This document shows, piece by piece, positions 1 through 10,926 of a DNA stretch of 64,000 nt (the first letter of the stretch is position 1; each line of letters opens with the position of its first letter). The stretch is from the NCBI GenBank assembly GCA_964036295.1, contig OZ038467.1, positions 20,839,670-20,903,669 on the forward strand, given 5' to 3'. The DNA is from Plumapathes pennacea. Its lineage: Eukaryota > Cnidaria > Anthozoa > Antipatharia > Myriopathidae. The notes under the pieces are model-generated. The model had not been told where the DNA came from. It searched no databases and saw only the letters and a list, made by a program, of their open reading frames with translations. The translations under genes were made by a program, and so were the position numbers.

Positions 1-94
1 AACAGATAGAAAAGTGAAAACGCTGGAGTCACTCTTACATAGCACCTGGGTATGTCTTTTCTTGGTCAAGTTATCATTAAATTATCTGTATGCG

Positions 95-560
95 TGTCCT
101 GACTTGATTGTGTTTTTTTGTTTTCTTCACTATTAGGGTTCGTATACTGTTGCTGTGAGCAACTGACAATATTGATCCGTATTTGACAAGTTCAGGTGAG
201 TAAAATGAAGTGATTGTCTGTTGTTGGTCCAGGGATTATTGATTGGTTGATTGCGTTTTTGCTTTTTTGACTCTTAGGTTTCGTATATTGTTGGTTTTTG
301 TGAACTAGAACTCGAATAGTATTGATCCGTATTGAACAAGTTTACTGTAAAGTGAGAAAAATTTAGTGATCGTCTGTTGTTGGTCCAGGAATTATTGATT
401 GATTGATCGTGTTTTTGCTTTTTTGACTGTTAGGTTTCGTATATTGCTGGATTCTGTGATGTGGAATTCCAACAATTTTGATCCGTGTTTGACAAGTTTT
501 ACTGTAAGGTGAGGAAATGTAGTTATCGTCTAGTGTTGGTTTAGAGAGTCGTAGGGTCGC
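95..560. repeat. Tandem repeat, about 156-bp unit, three copies
   Basis: Three diverged copies share the landmark GTCTGTTGTTGGTCCAGG (near 216 and 372, degenerate near 528), followed by TTGATTGATTG-like and TTTTTTGACT...TAGG blocks. Spacing is about 156 bp. No coding sense is seen; the short minus-strand reading frame over it is just repeat sequence. Confidence 0.75.
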
Positions 561-2803
561 AAGGAAACACATGCTAACTAGCGTCTGCACACTATCACAG
601 TGAGTTTTAACAGAGTTTTCGTACTTTCAGAAGAGTTAGCCTCTTAACATCAAATTATTGCTTTATAAAGAAGAAAACAGGTCCACGACCACGGCGTGTG
701 CGTCCCGGGGGGGGGGGGGGGGAAGAGAGGGGGGTCACTCCCTATGATCGACTATACGGCGAGGCGCCGGCCGAAAGGGTCCCTTTTTAAGCCTTTGGTA
801 TTAAAAGGGTATAGAAAAAAAACAAGCTTTTTCGCATTTACAAGGGTCGTTAAGAAGGGTTGGCCAAAGGAAAACTGTATTAGCATTTCACAGAGGTTTT
901 AAAACTCGTCCCTCGACTGAAAGATTCCCAAAAGTCGCGTCCCTGAGCGAATTGCGTGCGGTTTTTCTGGACGTTTTCCTGTTCGAAGACAAAGCAATTT
1001 TGTACTAGAAGTATATGAGACGAATTAAAAGCCTGGGCAGGGCCTCCCCGTGTAAAATATCTTCAAGTGCCCCACCCCCGGATCAGACTATAAAGGATTC
1101 GGCCCTTTTGTGACACTTGACTGAGCACATTTTGAGCTTTGCGATTTAATTATCCTGCTCTTATGCAGTACATACTTCTTATTGACCGGGCGTGAGGTCT
1201 GTACGGAGAAAATATCGCCCGAGGTTTTGACTGTACAGACCGAACCGCTTCGGCGAACATATTCTTGTTCTACCGCTTTGCCTTCAGCCAAACGTAGCCG
1301 TAGCATACACTGAAAGCAAAGAACTGCACGACCTCGTGATTCATGCGTTCAATCTGCCGGTCCGTTATCGAGAAGACGGACGTTACAGGAAAATAATGAC
1401 CGCGCAACCAGAGCGCGCGATTTCACCGGAAGTAGCTCCAGCCATTTAATAATGGGAAATATTGTTGGCAGAAATAGAATACCTTTGAATACGTGTGCCC
1501 TCTTCAAGAAGGCACCAAAAAAAGTAAAATAATTTCGACATCGAAATACGCCGCGACATCGCTTGAGGGTATCGGAACATCAGCTGCTTAATCTCGAATT
1601 TTTTAAAAAGCAAAAACAAAAGACGGGAAATCGAAATTTTGACTCAGATTGCTGGAGTGGGGGATTCTTTCTGCGATCGTTCCATAAGTGTTCAGAGATA
1701 TCAGAAACATTACCTGCGGCGACCCTACGATTCTGTCGATTGCAGCAATTGGAAAACTGGAATTTATCTCGGTGTTTGGGAAACGTCGCAGTTTGCTGTA
1801 TCAGCTGTGGTTACCTAGCAACAGACGCATGAACCATACAGTATATAATAAAACAAAGTTGAGTCGTAGCTGGTGAAAAATGGTCAAACATTTTATTGAG
1901 TATTTGTATATAATTCTCTCGAGTAGTGAACCAGAGCCGGCGTAAAGGAGAAACACATCGGAGAGGAACAAAGAAGAATGTCAAAAGAAGAAAGGTAAAA
2001 TTACTATGCAGTGTAATAAGATATTATTGATATGATATATATATATATGATAAACTCATATATATGAACTGCGGATAGGAATGAATTGTGAATTTGATCA
2101 TCGAAGTGAGTGAAGCAACTTGAGCAGTTGCAATGAGCCCGGAAAAAACCCGAGCTTCAACGGGAATCAACTCCCCTCCTCTCCCTCCCCTCCCCCCCAT
2201 CCACCTTATTGTCAATGACCTATGTCATTAATATTAGTATTGAATGTTTGTATTATATATTTAGTGTAAAAAGGTTCAGAGAACTTTGATAGGCCAAAGA
2301 GGAAGTAAAAATCATACCAGGATTTACACACTTAACCCTTTAACTCCCAAGCTCAAAATACAAATTCTCCCAACCATAAAATAAGTAAATGTGTGAGGGA
2401 TAAAAAGAGAATTTATGTTTTAATCAGCTGTCATTTAAGCAAGGTATCAAATGCAAAATTCTCCATACGTCATGATATATCTCTAGTGGTAGACTGAAAA
2501 GAGAAAATTGAAGTTGATCACAGCGAAGTGAATTGAAGTGGTAGCATGAGCAGATCATCAACAAAGAATGTAGGAGCGAAACATATCCCAAACAAGATGT
2601 CTGCCGCAGCCAGGTTTAACAATAAATAATTCATTGGCATCTTTATCTCACAGGAACAATCACCAAGACACTGCCAACCACATTTAAAGCGAGAATGAAA
2701 GTGAAGCCAGCGCGAAAGATAAGGTCTGTAGTCATAATATTATATCGTTCGCTTTCCTTTGATTGTAACAAGTAAACAGTGGCTGAAACTTCAGTATCAA
2801 CAA
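561..2803. other. Intergenic DNA without a recognised gene
   Basis: No reading frame here resembles a known protein. It contains a long G run near 707-722 inside a dispersed repeat (about 690-1080) whose motifs recur more diverged near 38385-38790, a short TA microsatellite near 2034-2049, and purine/pyrimidine runs near 2170-2200. Confidence 0.5.
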
Positions 2804-3074
2804 CAATCCTGGTCAAAAGTATGTGGGACACTGAAAGAAAATGCTATTTTTCAACATTGCTCTCTTTTCAACAACGAAAGCAGCTCCTTTTCCGAAAATT
2901 AACCTCCCTCCCCCCCCCCCCCCCATACAATGTTGCATAAAGGGAGTGCACTTTGAGCACACTCAGTCAACATGGTATGGGGGAGGGGGGAGGGGGGCAG
3001 GAAGGGTCAAAGTGTTATAATAATTATATTATCATATAAATTGCTAAGTGTCCCAACACTTTTGACCTGGATTG
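2804..3074. mobile_element. MITE-like element with about 28-bp terminal inverted repeats
   Basis: The left end CAATCCTGGTCAAAAGT and the right end ACTTTTGACCTGGATTG are inverted copies, continuing inward as GTGGGACACT / AGTGTCCC. The interior holds C-rich and G-rich runs (2908-2925, 2979-2998) and no ORF. A clear target duplication is not visible. Confidence 0.6.
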
Positions 3075-3165
3075 TAGGTAGATGCGTAGGGGGCAGTCCC
3101 GCGACTTCCTGTTAAAAAGAAATGAATATTTAGTTCGAGGTGTCATTTTTGTGTCTACTGCGCTT

Positions 3166-3412
3166 GCCGGGGAGGGGCAAGGCTACATTTGTAGTCGGAT
3201 TTTCAAACGAACACCGAGCTTCCAGGGGAGGATTATTGTCACAACCATTGTCTCGCGCCGGCCATTAGGAGCGATGCCGGCTTTTCACCCAGCCGAGAAA
3301 TGTTTTTGTTGACGTTTTTAAATGTTTCAGAGATGTTTCCGAGACGTTTTTAAAGCCTAATATTCACAGTTCGTTTAAAAATCCGGCTACAAATAGCCTT
3401 GCCCCTCCCCGG
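3166..3412. repeat. Inverted repeat with about 45-bp arms
   Basis: The left arm (CCGGGGAGGGGCAAGGCTAC ... AAACGAAC, 3166-3211) is repeated inverted at 3369-3412. The loop of about 155 bp is non-coding. Probably a non-autonomous fold-back or MITE-type element. Confidence 0.6.
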
Positions 3413-4170
3413 TGTCGCGGTAAATTGATTAGCACGCGAAAGAGGAAGCGAATCAGAGCTCGGCATGAATTTCAAACGCCATTTCCGCGGACCGAGAATG
3501 GGTCACACGGCTTGTCAGCAACCATTTTGACGGCCGATTTCGGCAATTTCTTCGGACTCAACTGGCGTTTTCGAAATGTTTTTGCGACAGTCTTATGGGA
3601 AAAGGATTCAACTCGATATGTGTCTGGGTTTTGTGGCCATACGGAGGTTGAAAGGCCGCATTTGAGAGACTTTCTGGAGCCATTCTGGATGCCAGATCGA
3701 CCGAGTTGCCAGCCTTGACATTCTTTCTGTTAGAGAGGAAAAATTCAACGAAACACGCTGAAATCGCTACAGCATCAAGAAAACCACCACCACAACAAGG
3801 TTAGCAAGTCTAAGCTCTATTCTCGCAATGTTTTTTGAGTTATCGATTGACTAAAATCTCCCATACATTTTCTTATAAAATCCAACCGTGACGTCACACA
3901 GTCAATCAGCTTGGGCCGCCTGTGCTTCGACAGAATAAATATTCAGCGAGCAAACGTGCTTCGAGCGGTTGAAATCGATCACTTCGCTTAAACTTTTAAC
4001 CATTTTTGTTCTTCAATAGCAAGCAGCTTTGTACTCAAAACAGGGTTTTTATTTTCTCGGAGTAATTAAGGAATAAACGGCACAAGAACAGAGCCAGCGA
4101 ATGTGTACGTTGAAGGATCTGAAACTTTAACACAACTAGGATTTTTACCGCCGACACGTTGTCAAGTTAT
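3413..4170. other. Intergenic DNA, nothing recognised
   Basis: A 97-codon plus-strand reading frame at 3425-3718 shows no recognisable domain and lacks codon-bias or splice support, so it is not called a gene. Confidence 0.4.
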
Positions 4171-4360
4171 ATAAACAATAAACTACTTTTGGCGAGGAAA
4201 TATGAACGGATAATTGTCCGAGGATATTATCTGTTCCGAGAAGCGAACAGTTGCCCGAGAGCGAAGCTAGAGGGCAACTGTGAGCTTCGAGGAACAGATA
4301 ATGTCCAAGGACAATTATCCGTGCATATTTCCGACGCCAAAAGTAGTTTATTGTCTTTAT
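4171..4360. mobile_element. Palindromic MITE, about 85-bp arms
   Basis: The arm beginning AATAAACTACTTTTGGCG (4176 onward) is mirrored by CGCCAAAAGTAGTTTATT near 4335-4352, and the inner AACAGATAATGTCC / GATATTATCTGTT blocks also pair. Transcribed, the whole 190 bp would fold into one long hairpin. Confidence 0.7.
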
Positions 4361-4567
4361 TATCCTTCAAATATTTCCTCTTGCAGCGCAAATAATGGCG
4401 CGGGGACGGTGAAGCTTTTTGGTGCTTTCTGGAACTGCTTTTTCGAAAAATAAATTGATTTCCTCCTCGGTAGTCATCTCGTAATGGGTTTTTGTGATTA
4501 ATATATAAAATTGTGTTCGGATATTGTCAATAAACAGCGTTTGTTTGCCAGGCGGGGGTTATTCGCT

Positions 4568-4596
4568 GATAACGTCCGCTCGTGAGCGGACGTTAT
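4568..4596. repeat. Perfect short hairpin
   Basis: ATAACGTCCGCTC is followed after two bases by its exact complement GAGCGGACGTTAT. It is isolated in intergenic DNA; function unknown. Confidence 0.75.
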
Positions 4597-5396
4597 TCGG
4601 TCACGTGTCACGATTCCACCAGTCACGTGCGGGAGGAAATATTTGATGGGTCATAAAGATTATTAACAACTCACCGATTTCCTGCCTGTTTGTAGAAAGT
4701 TTAAGACCCCTTCCAGCAAAGGAACCACTCAAAACAGTGTTCGTACACGGCGAAAATCATTTTGCAGTGTTTACAGTGACGGCATCGTGCGGAAAACTTT
4801 ACGGAGTCAGAACTGCCGTTTGTCCATGGCGATTGTTCGCTTTCCACCAACTGAACTGTGCTTTTCCTTCCTTGACAAATTATCCAGTAACAGTTTCTTT
4901 CGATGGAAGAGTCTTGTATCTGAAAAGTCATAGACTTTCGTTGCACCGTTTTACCTTGCACTCGGAAAAATCTTTGATTCATTTGTGATGCGCGCGCGTC
5001 TAAACCGGTCAAACCGGTTTTCTACAGTGTAATACGGATTTGAAGTGTGTAATACGCTCCCGTACCGACACTCTGTTGCGACCTTATATGGTAAAACTAC
5101 GTCACAGTCATATAACAATTACTGTTACGCAAGGCTGAGTTGGACGTATTTATTAGACTAACATGAATCACGCCATTAAGTTCTGTTGAAGCTTACAAGA
5201 TCACTGGGAACCTGTATCATGTGCCAGTATTATCTGCAGCTGTTTCAAATGAGCCACAGTGCAAAGTGCTAAAATCTGTTAAACACAATAAATCAGAAGC
5301 ATGATTTTGTCCACATCTCGCAGGTGCATCACAACCTAAAGCATAGGTCGTGGAGAAATCATTCGAATCTTGATACTCGTTGGTCTAAGAAAAGTC
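4597..5396. other. Intergenic DNA left of the Merlin element
   Basis: Overlapping short frames on both strands at 4701-5012 are shadows of each other and show no domain. No gene or RNA is recognised. Confidence 0.4.
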
Positions 5397-5985
5397 GGAT
5401 CATTACGGGTATCGGGCCACAGGCAAAGTAGAGGTCGCATTCTTAACATGAGTGATTTGATCATTTCAAGTATACGACCGGAGGTCGTATTCTTAAAGTG
5501 ATTGAATCAATCATTTCAAGTATACGACCTCAACCATAATTTCCAGGGGGGGGGAATAGAATTTTAATCATTTCAGGAACACGACCGGTCGTTTTCTTAA
5601 AATGATCAAGTTTTTCAATTTAGGTTTACGACCGGTCGTATTCTTAACATGAAAAACGTGCTCATTTCAGGAACACGACCGGTCGTTTTCTTAAAATGAT
5701 CAAGTTTTTCAATTTAGGTTTACGACCGGTCGTATTCTTAACATGAAAAACGTGCTCATCTCAGGAACACGACCGGTCGTATTCTTAACATGAAAAACGT
5801 GCTCATTTCAGGAACACGACCGGTCGTTTTCTTAAAATGATCAAGTTTTTCAATTTAGGTTTACGACCGGTCGTATTCTTAACATGAAAAATGTGCTCAT
5901 TTCAGGAACACGACCGGTCGTTTTCTTAAAATGATCAAGTTTTTCAATTTAGGTTTACGACCGGTCTTTTTTTTTAACTATCAAG
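5397..5985. repeat. Left inverted end of the Merlin element, nine palindromes 47 bp apart
   Basis: An outer part of about 180 bp carries imperfect sites (ACGACCGGAGGTCGT near 5473). Then the palindrome ACGACCGGTCGT starts at 5581, 5628, 5675, 5722, 5769, 5816, 5863, 5910 and 5957 (the last degenerate on its right). Two spacer types alternate, so the true unit is 94 bp. A G run (about 5546-5554) interrupts the outer part. Such dense arrays are expected to bind a protein, probably the transposase, but this is inference. Confidence 0.9.
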
Positions 5986-6197
5986 TTCTTTAATTTACAG
6001 AAACATTCAAAAGTGAATATTTTATATATTAGTCATTGCCCGACTTTCTGCATGATCCAATTGATAACGTGTCGACAAGGGCAGAAGGAATAAAAAGACA
6101 CAGTGAAAGCCCTTCCTTTGTCTTTAATATGAGTTGTAAATGACGTGCACATAAAGAACTATGACCCTTCCATTTCTAACAAATATATTCAAAATGA

Positions 6198-7718
6198 TTA
6201 GACTGGATAATGGGCACGTATTGCCAGGATGAAATTTCCGAAATAGTCATCAAGGCCGTACCAATCTCGCCACATCTGCTCATTGAGAAACGGCTGTAGG
6301 TCAACATCCCTAATTCCCCTCTTTTCTTTTATTTTCGATTTCATTCTGTTCCAACACGATTCTATATGTTGTGTATGTACACCTGTTATTGGATCGACAA
6401 AATGATATCGATGGACAACGACCTCGTGGGCGGCAACGTTAGCAAGCCTTGCTTGCATGTTTCTGTATGCTCCCCAGTCGTCACTGTGCACTACTGATCC
6501 CGGCAGGAGAGCTCTTCTGATTATGGGATAGAGATGGGCCGCATCTCGTCGACGGACTACTTGGAAGTAACCTCGGGATGGCGTGTAAGCTGTTGACACT
6601 AACCCAAACACCCAGTTGCGACGACGATGAGGCCTTCCTCTATTGTACTAAAACCACAAATTGAAATGGTTAATCGAATCCAGAAAGAAAAAGAGATGTC
6701 GGGATAGCATCGGGCTTCATGCTTGTAATACGGCAAACACCCTCTCACCCCCTCTTCTTTTCAATGCTGGAAAGCGAACAGCCAAGAATATTGGTGGGAA
6801 GGGGGTGGGGAGGAGAGGGAATTCATAAAGGGGCTGGGGGACGCCCATATATACACCATATAGGAATGTGTATTGTTTTCAGGATTTTAGTCGAGCTGGA
6901 GTATTTTTGGTCGAAATTTCTTATCGATTAAAATATCGCAAGGGTTTTCGAACTCAGTGGGCACACGGAGCAGTACCTGGCCTGTTAAACATATTATGAT
7001 TCAAAAAGCACACATCAGAAAGGAAATGGACGGACAGCAATAAACTGCTATATCTTTCTTCTCACTGTGCTATGTGCTACGTTCTCATTGCAGCCTCACC
7101 TTTGGCTTTCTGTTAAATTTGCTTTCGTCGATCTGCACAAGGTCTGCTGGTCCTCCAAAGGGAATAACAGGCATCCTTCTGAGCTCTTGACTACAAATAT
7201 CTCTGCACTTTCTGAAGACATTGGAAACAGCTCCTTTCCCAATATTCCAATATTCTGACATTCTAGTCTGCTTTTCCTCTGCAGTCCACATAAAAATAAG
7301 CCCCACCAAGGTTCCCATCTGTAGCCTGGGGAACTCTGCAAGGAGCGAACCCTCGCGCACCGATCTCCTCCTGTGGCAATCAGGGCATCTCCTACAAAGA
7401 ACTATTGGTCAAAGTGTGTAATTTTAGGGCAAATACTTAATATTTTCAGAATTTTTCACCCGGTAACTTTAAATATCACCACGTCCTACAACGTCGACAA
7501 AGAGATGTAATCCATCTTCCATATCTAGGAACTGTTCACACAAATACTTACCATGTGTATCCGTCGATGCGCTCCGCCCGCCTCTTCAGAAGCATATTTA
7601 CTGGATGGGGATGATTATTGCACTCCATGTGCCCTGCTAATAGTCCCTGATTTTGAAGCCATTGGATCAAAACCAGTGGAGGGCTCATTATTATTGCCAT
7701 CAGTTCTCTCAAATTCAT
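6198..7718 (-). CDS. Merlin transposase (ISXO2/IS1595-like DDE), three exons
   Basis: Exons on the minus strand are 7552-7718, 7100-7391 and 6198-6647, with GTAAGT and GTGAGG donors, and join to a 302-aa protein. The start chosen begins MNLRELM, which matches the usual N-terminus of the family. A zinc-ribbon-like part follows (CNNH near 45, then DGYTWRCPDCHRRRSVREGS across the first splice). The DDE core shows D144 in VQIDESKF, D209 in VVHSDDWGAY and E249 in HTQHIESCW. The reaction is cut-and-paste transposition in the nucleus, acting on the inverted ends of this element. The stop lies about 200 bp inside the left end. All exons are open, so it may still be active. It is transcribed away from the second gene at 8593. 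Confidence 0.88.
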
Positions 7719-8592
7719 TTTTTCTGGTTAAACTAAGCCATTGAGTATGACCTTCAGTATCAGTTTATAACGCCTTGACACACTTCATTCATTTGCGTCA
7801 CTTCCTTTAGTTTTAAGCCTTTGACTGCGAATACCCATCATTTCCAGGGGCGTAGCAACCTCTACGCAAGTACGCACGGCCGCACACTTGAAACATAGAA
7901 ACTGTTCGCTTCCTGTGGTCCTGGGACATGTACATCAGTTGCATGAATGAGCCTTTCCTGTTTGCAACACTTCAGGCGCCCCTCCCGTTTTTAACGCCTG
8001 CATGTCTTGAGACACCATGGTGCGCAAGTCTGGGTCCTTTCTGCTCAACGGGTTATCAAAAGGCTTGCCATCATCCCTTCCTACAGTCCCTTCAAAAGCT
8101 TTCTCAGCTAATTTGCTTTTTACTATTTCCATCGAGCATAATGCAATGTCCCTGGGAGTACAGGTCGTATTCTTAACTTGAACAAAGAATGAAAGCGAAC
8201 TTCACCCCACTCCTGTGAAACATGTATGTAAATGTGTCAGTTATAAAGAGCCCTTCATGGTATCAAATGAAGCAGTTACAGTTGCCCTCCCTTTCTAGTT
8301 GACATCGTTAAAGTACGTATTGTAATTACAGTAATCGGATTATTGAGTCCGCTACGTGTGTATAGGGCGTACATTAAGTTACTTAAAAAATGCACACGAG
8401 AGCGAGCGGCCACAGAACGGATGAGGAACAGGCTAGGCGTGACTGTCTAACATGATGTGTTCATGGGACATCATGGTGCGGTTTGGGTGCGGTTTTCCTA
8501 AGGGGTTATTTAAAGGGGTTGCACTGATGTCGAGTTTCATTCCCTTCTTGGCTACATATCACGAAGAACTTAACTACAACTTTCGCTTTAAC
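7719..8592. promoter_or_regulatory. Shared upstream region of two divergent transposase genes
   Basis: This 874-bp gap lies between the start codons of the two head-to-head genes and is the only place their promoters can be unless one starts inside the other. It contains a lone GGTCGTATTCTTAAC (about 8163-8177) that matches half of the terminal palindrome unit. That suggests a transposase-binding site in the promoter (inference). No TATA box is convincing. Upstream in-frame ATGs at 8452 and 8464 could lengthen the plus-strand protein. Confidence 0.5.
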
Positions 8593-9909
8593 ATGGTGAA
8601 CTTTAACAGAAATGTATTACCTCTGATAAGGGCTGGCAACGTGAGAGGCCTTTTGCATTTATTGATGGAAATCGGCCTACTGGCAAAAACTATGTTTTGC
8701 CATCATCATGATGGTAACCCTCCTGAAATGGGCTTGGTAGAGAGAAGAGGCAATGTCGATGGCTATCAATGGTGAGTTGTTGTTTTTTTTTATTATTATT
8801 TATTTATTTTTTACCGTTACATAAAAACAAATGTGTTTGAACGAAGTTACTTCTGAGGTACGAGATGATGTCAGCAGAATATCTGACAAGAATGTCCGAG
8901 GCACCACTGATCAATTCAACTATTTCCAAGATCATTTTTACAGTACAGTCGAGGCTGATCCATAGGTCGATTGTCATCGCTTTAACTTATGTTTATTTTG
9001 TACTGTTTTCCAGGAGATGCGCAGCCTGCCGATCAACAAAATCAATAAGGACGGGTTCGTTTTTTGCCAAATTGAAGGAATCGTTTGCAACGTGGATGCG
9101 ATTTTTGTACCGCTGGACAAAGAGGGACAACCTAACACGGATGTCCCAGGTTTGCAGCATATCGGTGGCCGCTGCAGTCGATTTTTCAAACTTCTGTCGG
9201 GAGATTTGCACAGACGTGTGGCAGAGAATGCTTGTAAGGGACGAGGAGGTCTTTCTCGGAGGGCGAGGAACGTGTGTCGCTATCGTCACCATGCGGTTAG
9301 AGGTCAGCTATGATTTCATAATTTTGTCTCATGTTGTGTTCATTCTTGCATTGTACCAACTTTGAGGTAAAAGGCGATTATATTTAAATCTAGTATGTTC
9401 GGTGTTCCTATTTGGGATCACATTCATTATTCCCTCTTATACATTCGGGGAGCGTGCTGACTAATCAGTATTATTTGTGATTTGGCATTCGCGCAGTATT
9501 GCAATGTTGGTTCAATCGAATTTTTACCTTTTTTCAACAGTGCTGCCGACGTACTCGCTGCGGTTTCTTGCTTTTAATCGAAGGTGAGAAACCGGTGATC
9601 GTCATTCATGTCAAACCAAATACCCCCATTGGAGTTTTGCCCGTAAAGGACGATACAAGCGTTTACAGTAACATCAGGGCCATTGAAAATGTGAACGGTG
9701 CGGCTCCCTATTCTTTGAGAAACTTTCCTCAACGACAAAATGTGGAGTTAGCAAAAGAAGATGTCAGGTCTTGGTTTGGGGATATGAGAGGCGTTGCCCA
9801 CAGGCACGTTGACGGTTATGTTCATGAATATAATTGGAGGAATTCACTCTCAGGTGAAAATAATTTTGACGATTTTGTATCGGCCATAAAGTCATGCTAC
9901 CCTCAGTGA
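8593..9909 (+). CDS. Second Merlin-family protein, first catalytic Asp lost, three exons
   Basis: Exons 8593-8771, 9014-9302 and 9541-9909 join to 278 aa with the same two intron phases (2 and 0) and positions as the minus-strand transposase. Matching blocks are DGYQWRCAACRS...SIRTGSFF (zinc ribbon), RMSQVCSI/RMSEYWNI, CREICTDVWQRM/CRDICSQELRRM and, at the C-terminus, NNFDDFVSAIKSCYP/DYFGNFILAIRAHYP. Where the canonical protein has IDES, this one reads IVTM (about 150-153), so the first metal-binding Asp is gone. DD at 193-194 and E225 lie where the second Asp and the Glu would align, but the Trp after the Glu is lost. The frame is open throughout. It probably acts as a DNA-binding or regulatory partner rather than a nuclease (inference). 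A freshly decaying duplicate is the alternative. Confidence 0.75.
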
Positions 9910-10560
9910 AGATAGCAATAGTTAATAAATTAGTTTACAGGTTTTAGTTCCATTGTAAAGTGGTGAAATCATTTTTTCATGAATTGTCCTTCGGCCGTAA
10001 ACAAATGGATTTTTACACTGCAATAACTTGGCTATTCAGTACTGGTGTTATATTTCCTCCTCTGTTGCAGCCGGTTTGAGGACCATATGACGTAAACCTA
10101 CGACATAACTTTCAGTTCACGAATAAGGCGTCGACTGTTCTAATTTGTTTCTATTATTTTAAGAATAACAGCTGTATTATTTAGAAAGTGATAAAATTTT
10201 TCAACTTAAGATTACGACCGGTCGTGTTCTTAAAATGCTAAACTTTTTAAATAAATTTACGACCGAAACACTGCACCCATGAACACTTAAGGATGGTTTA
10301 CACGGACGACGCAAACATAAGTATCGACAGTGGCGACATAAGCATAAACATAAAGAACGGACGTGTTTGATTATTATGCTTATATGTGCTATGCTTATGC
10401 TTGCGCTTATACTTTTGCTTCAGTCGTTCGAGTAAACCAGCCTTTAACGGAGAAAATATAATGCATGTTATAACAAGAAACCAAACAAAAATAAATTAAG
10501 AGAATCAAAGAGCCAAACAAACCAGCGTGTTGGTGAGGATGGCGTATAAGGAAGCTAGGA
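9910..10560. other. Merlin internal non-coding DNA
   Basis: One full palindrome ACGACCGGTCGT occurs at 10214-10225, with a half site at about 10259. No gene is seen. The stretch ends at the BEL target duplication. Confidence 0.6.
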
Positions 10561-10564
10561 ACGA
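10561..10564. repeat. BEL target-site duplication, left copy
   Basis: ACGA precedes the left LTR and recurs directly after the right LTR at 16781-16784. If the LTR is taken one base shorter, the duplication is AACGA, the 5 bp typical of BEL/Pao. Confidence 0.75.
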
Positions 10565-10876
10565 TGTGGGGAATTTCTGAGAAGTAGTTGGCCCTGATTC
10601 ACAATTCCCAGTGACACTGAAGAACTCACCACGATGTCAACAGTTTATTTTTCTCACAACTCGCTCGCTCGCTTGAACAGACTCGTCTCGCTTGAACAGA
10701 CTCGTCTCGCTTGAACAGACACGAACACGTGTGTAAACTACCTTCTGATTGGCTAACTAATTTTAAACGAAATACCAAAAGTCTGGAGAGTTCTAGAAAG
10801 GTCTGTGCACGCAAATAACAACTGTTTTGTAACGACCGAAATTAACACGAAAAACTGCGGCTTAAGATTCTTCACA
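10565..10876 (-). repeat. BEL 3' LTR
   Basis: It starts TGTGGGGAAT and ends TTCACA on the plus strand, with TG...CA ends on both strands. It contains a short internal repeat, CTCGTCTCGCTTGAACAGA, and matches the other LTR over 312 bp. Confidence 0.95.
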
Positions 10877-10892
10877 CACTCCCCCTATTAAA
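10877..10892 (-). promoter_or_regulatory. Polypurine tract
   Basis: On the minus strand, TAATAGGGGGAGTG lies directly before the 3' LTR. This is the expected primer for plus-strand DNA synthesis. Confidence 0.7.
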
Positions 10893-10926
10893 GTGGTTCC
10901 CAACTTTAATATTGACAAGGAATAGT

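Noticed and set aside
5581-5968. Regularly spaced repeats that look like a CRISPR array
   Set aside because: The spacers are also repeated, the inverted copy lies at the other transposon end, and no cas gene is present in this eukaryotic context.
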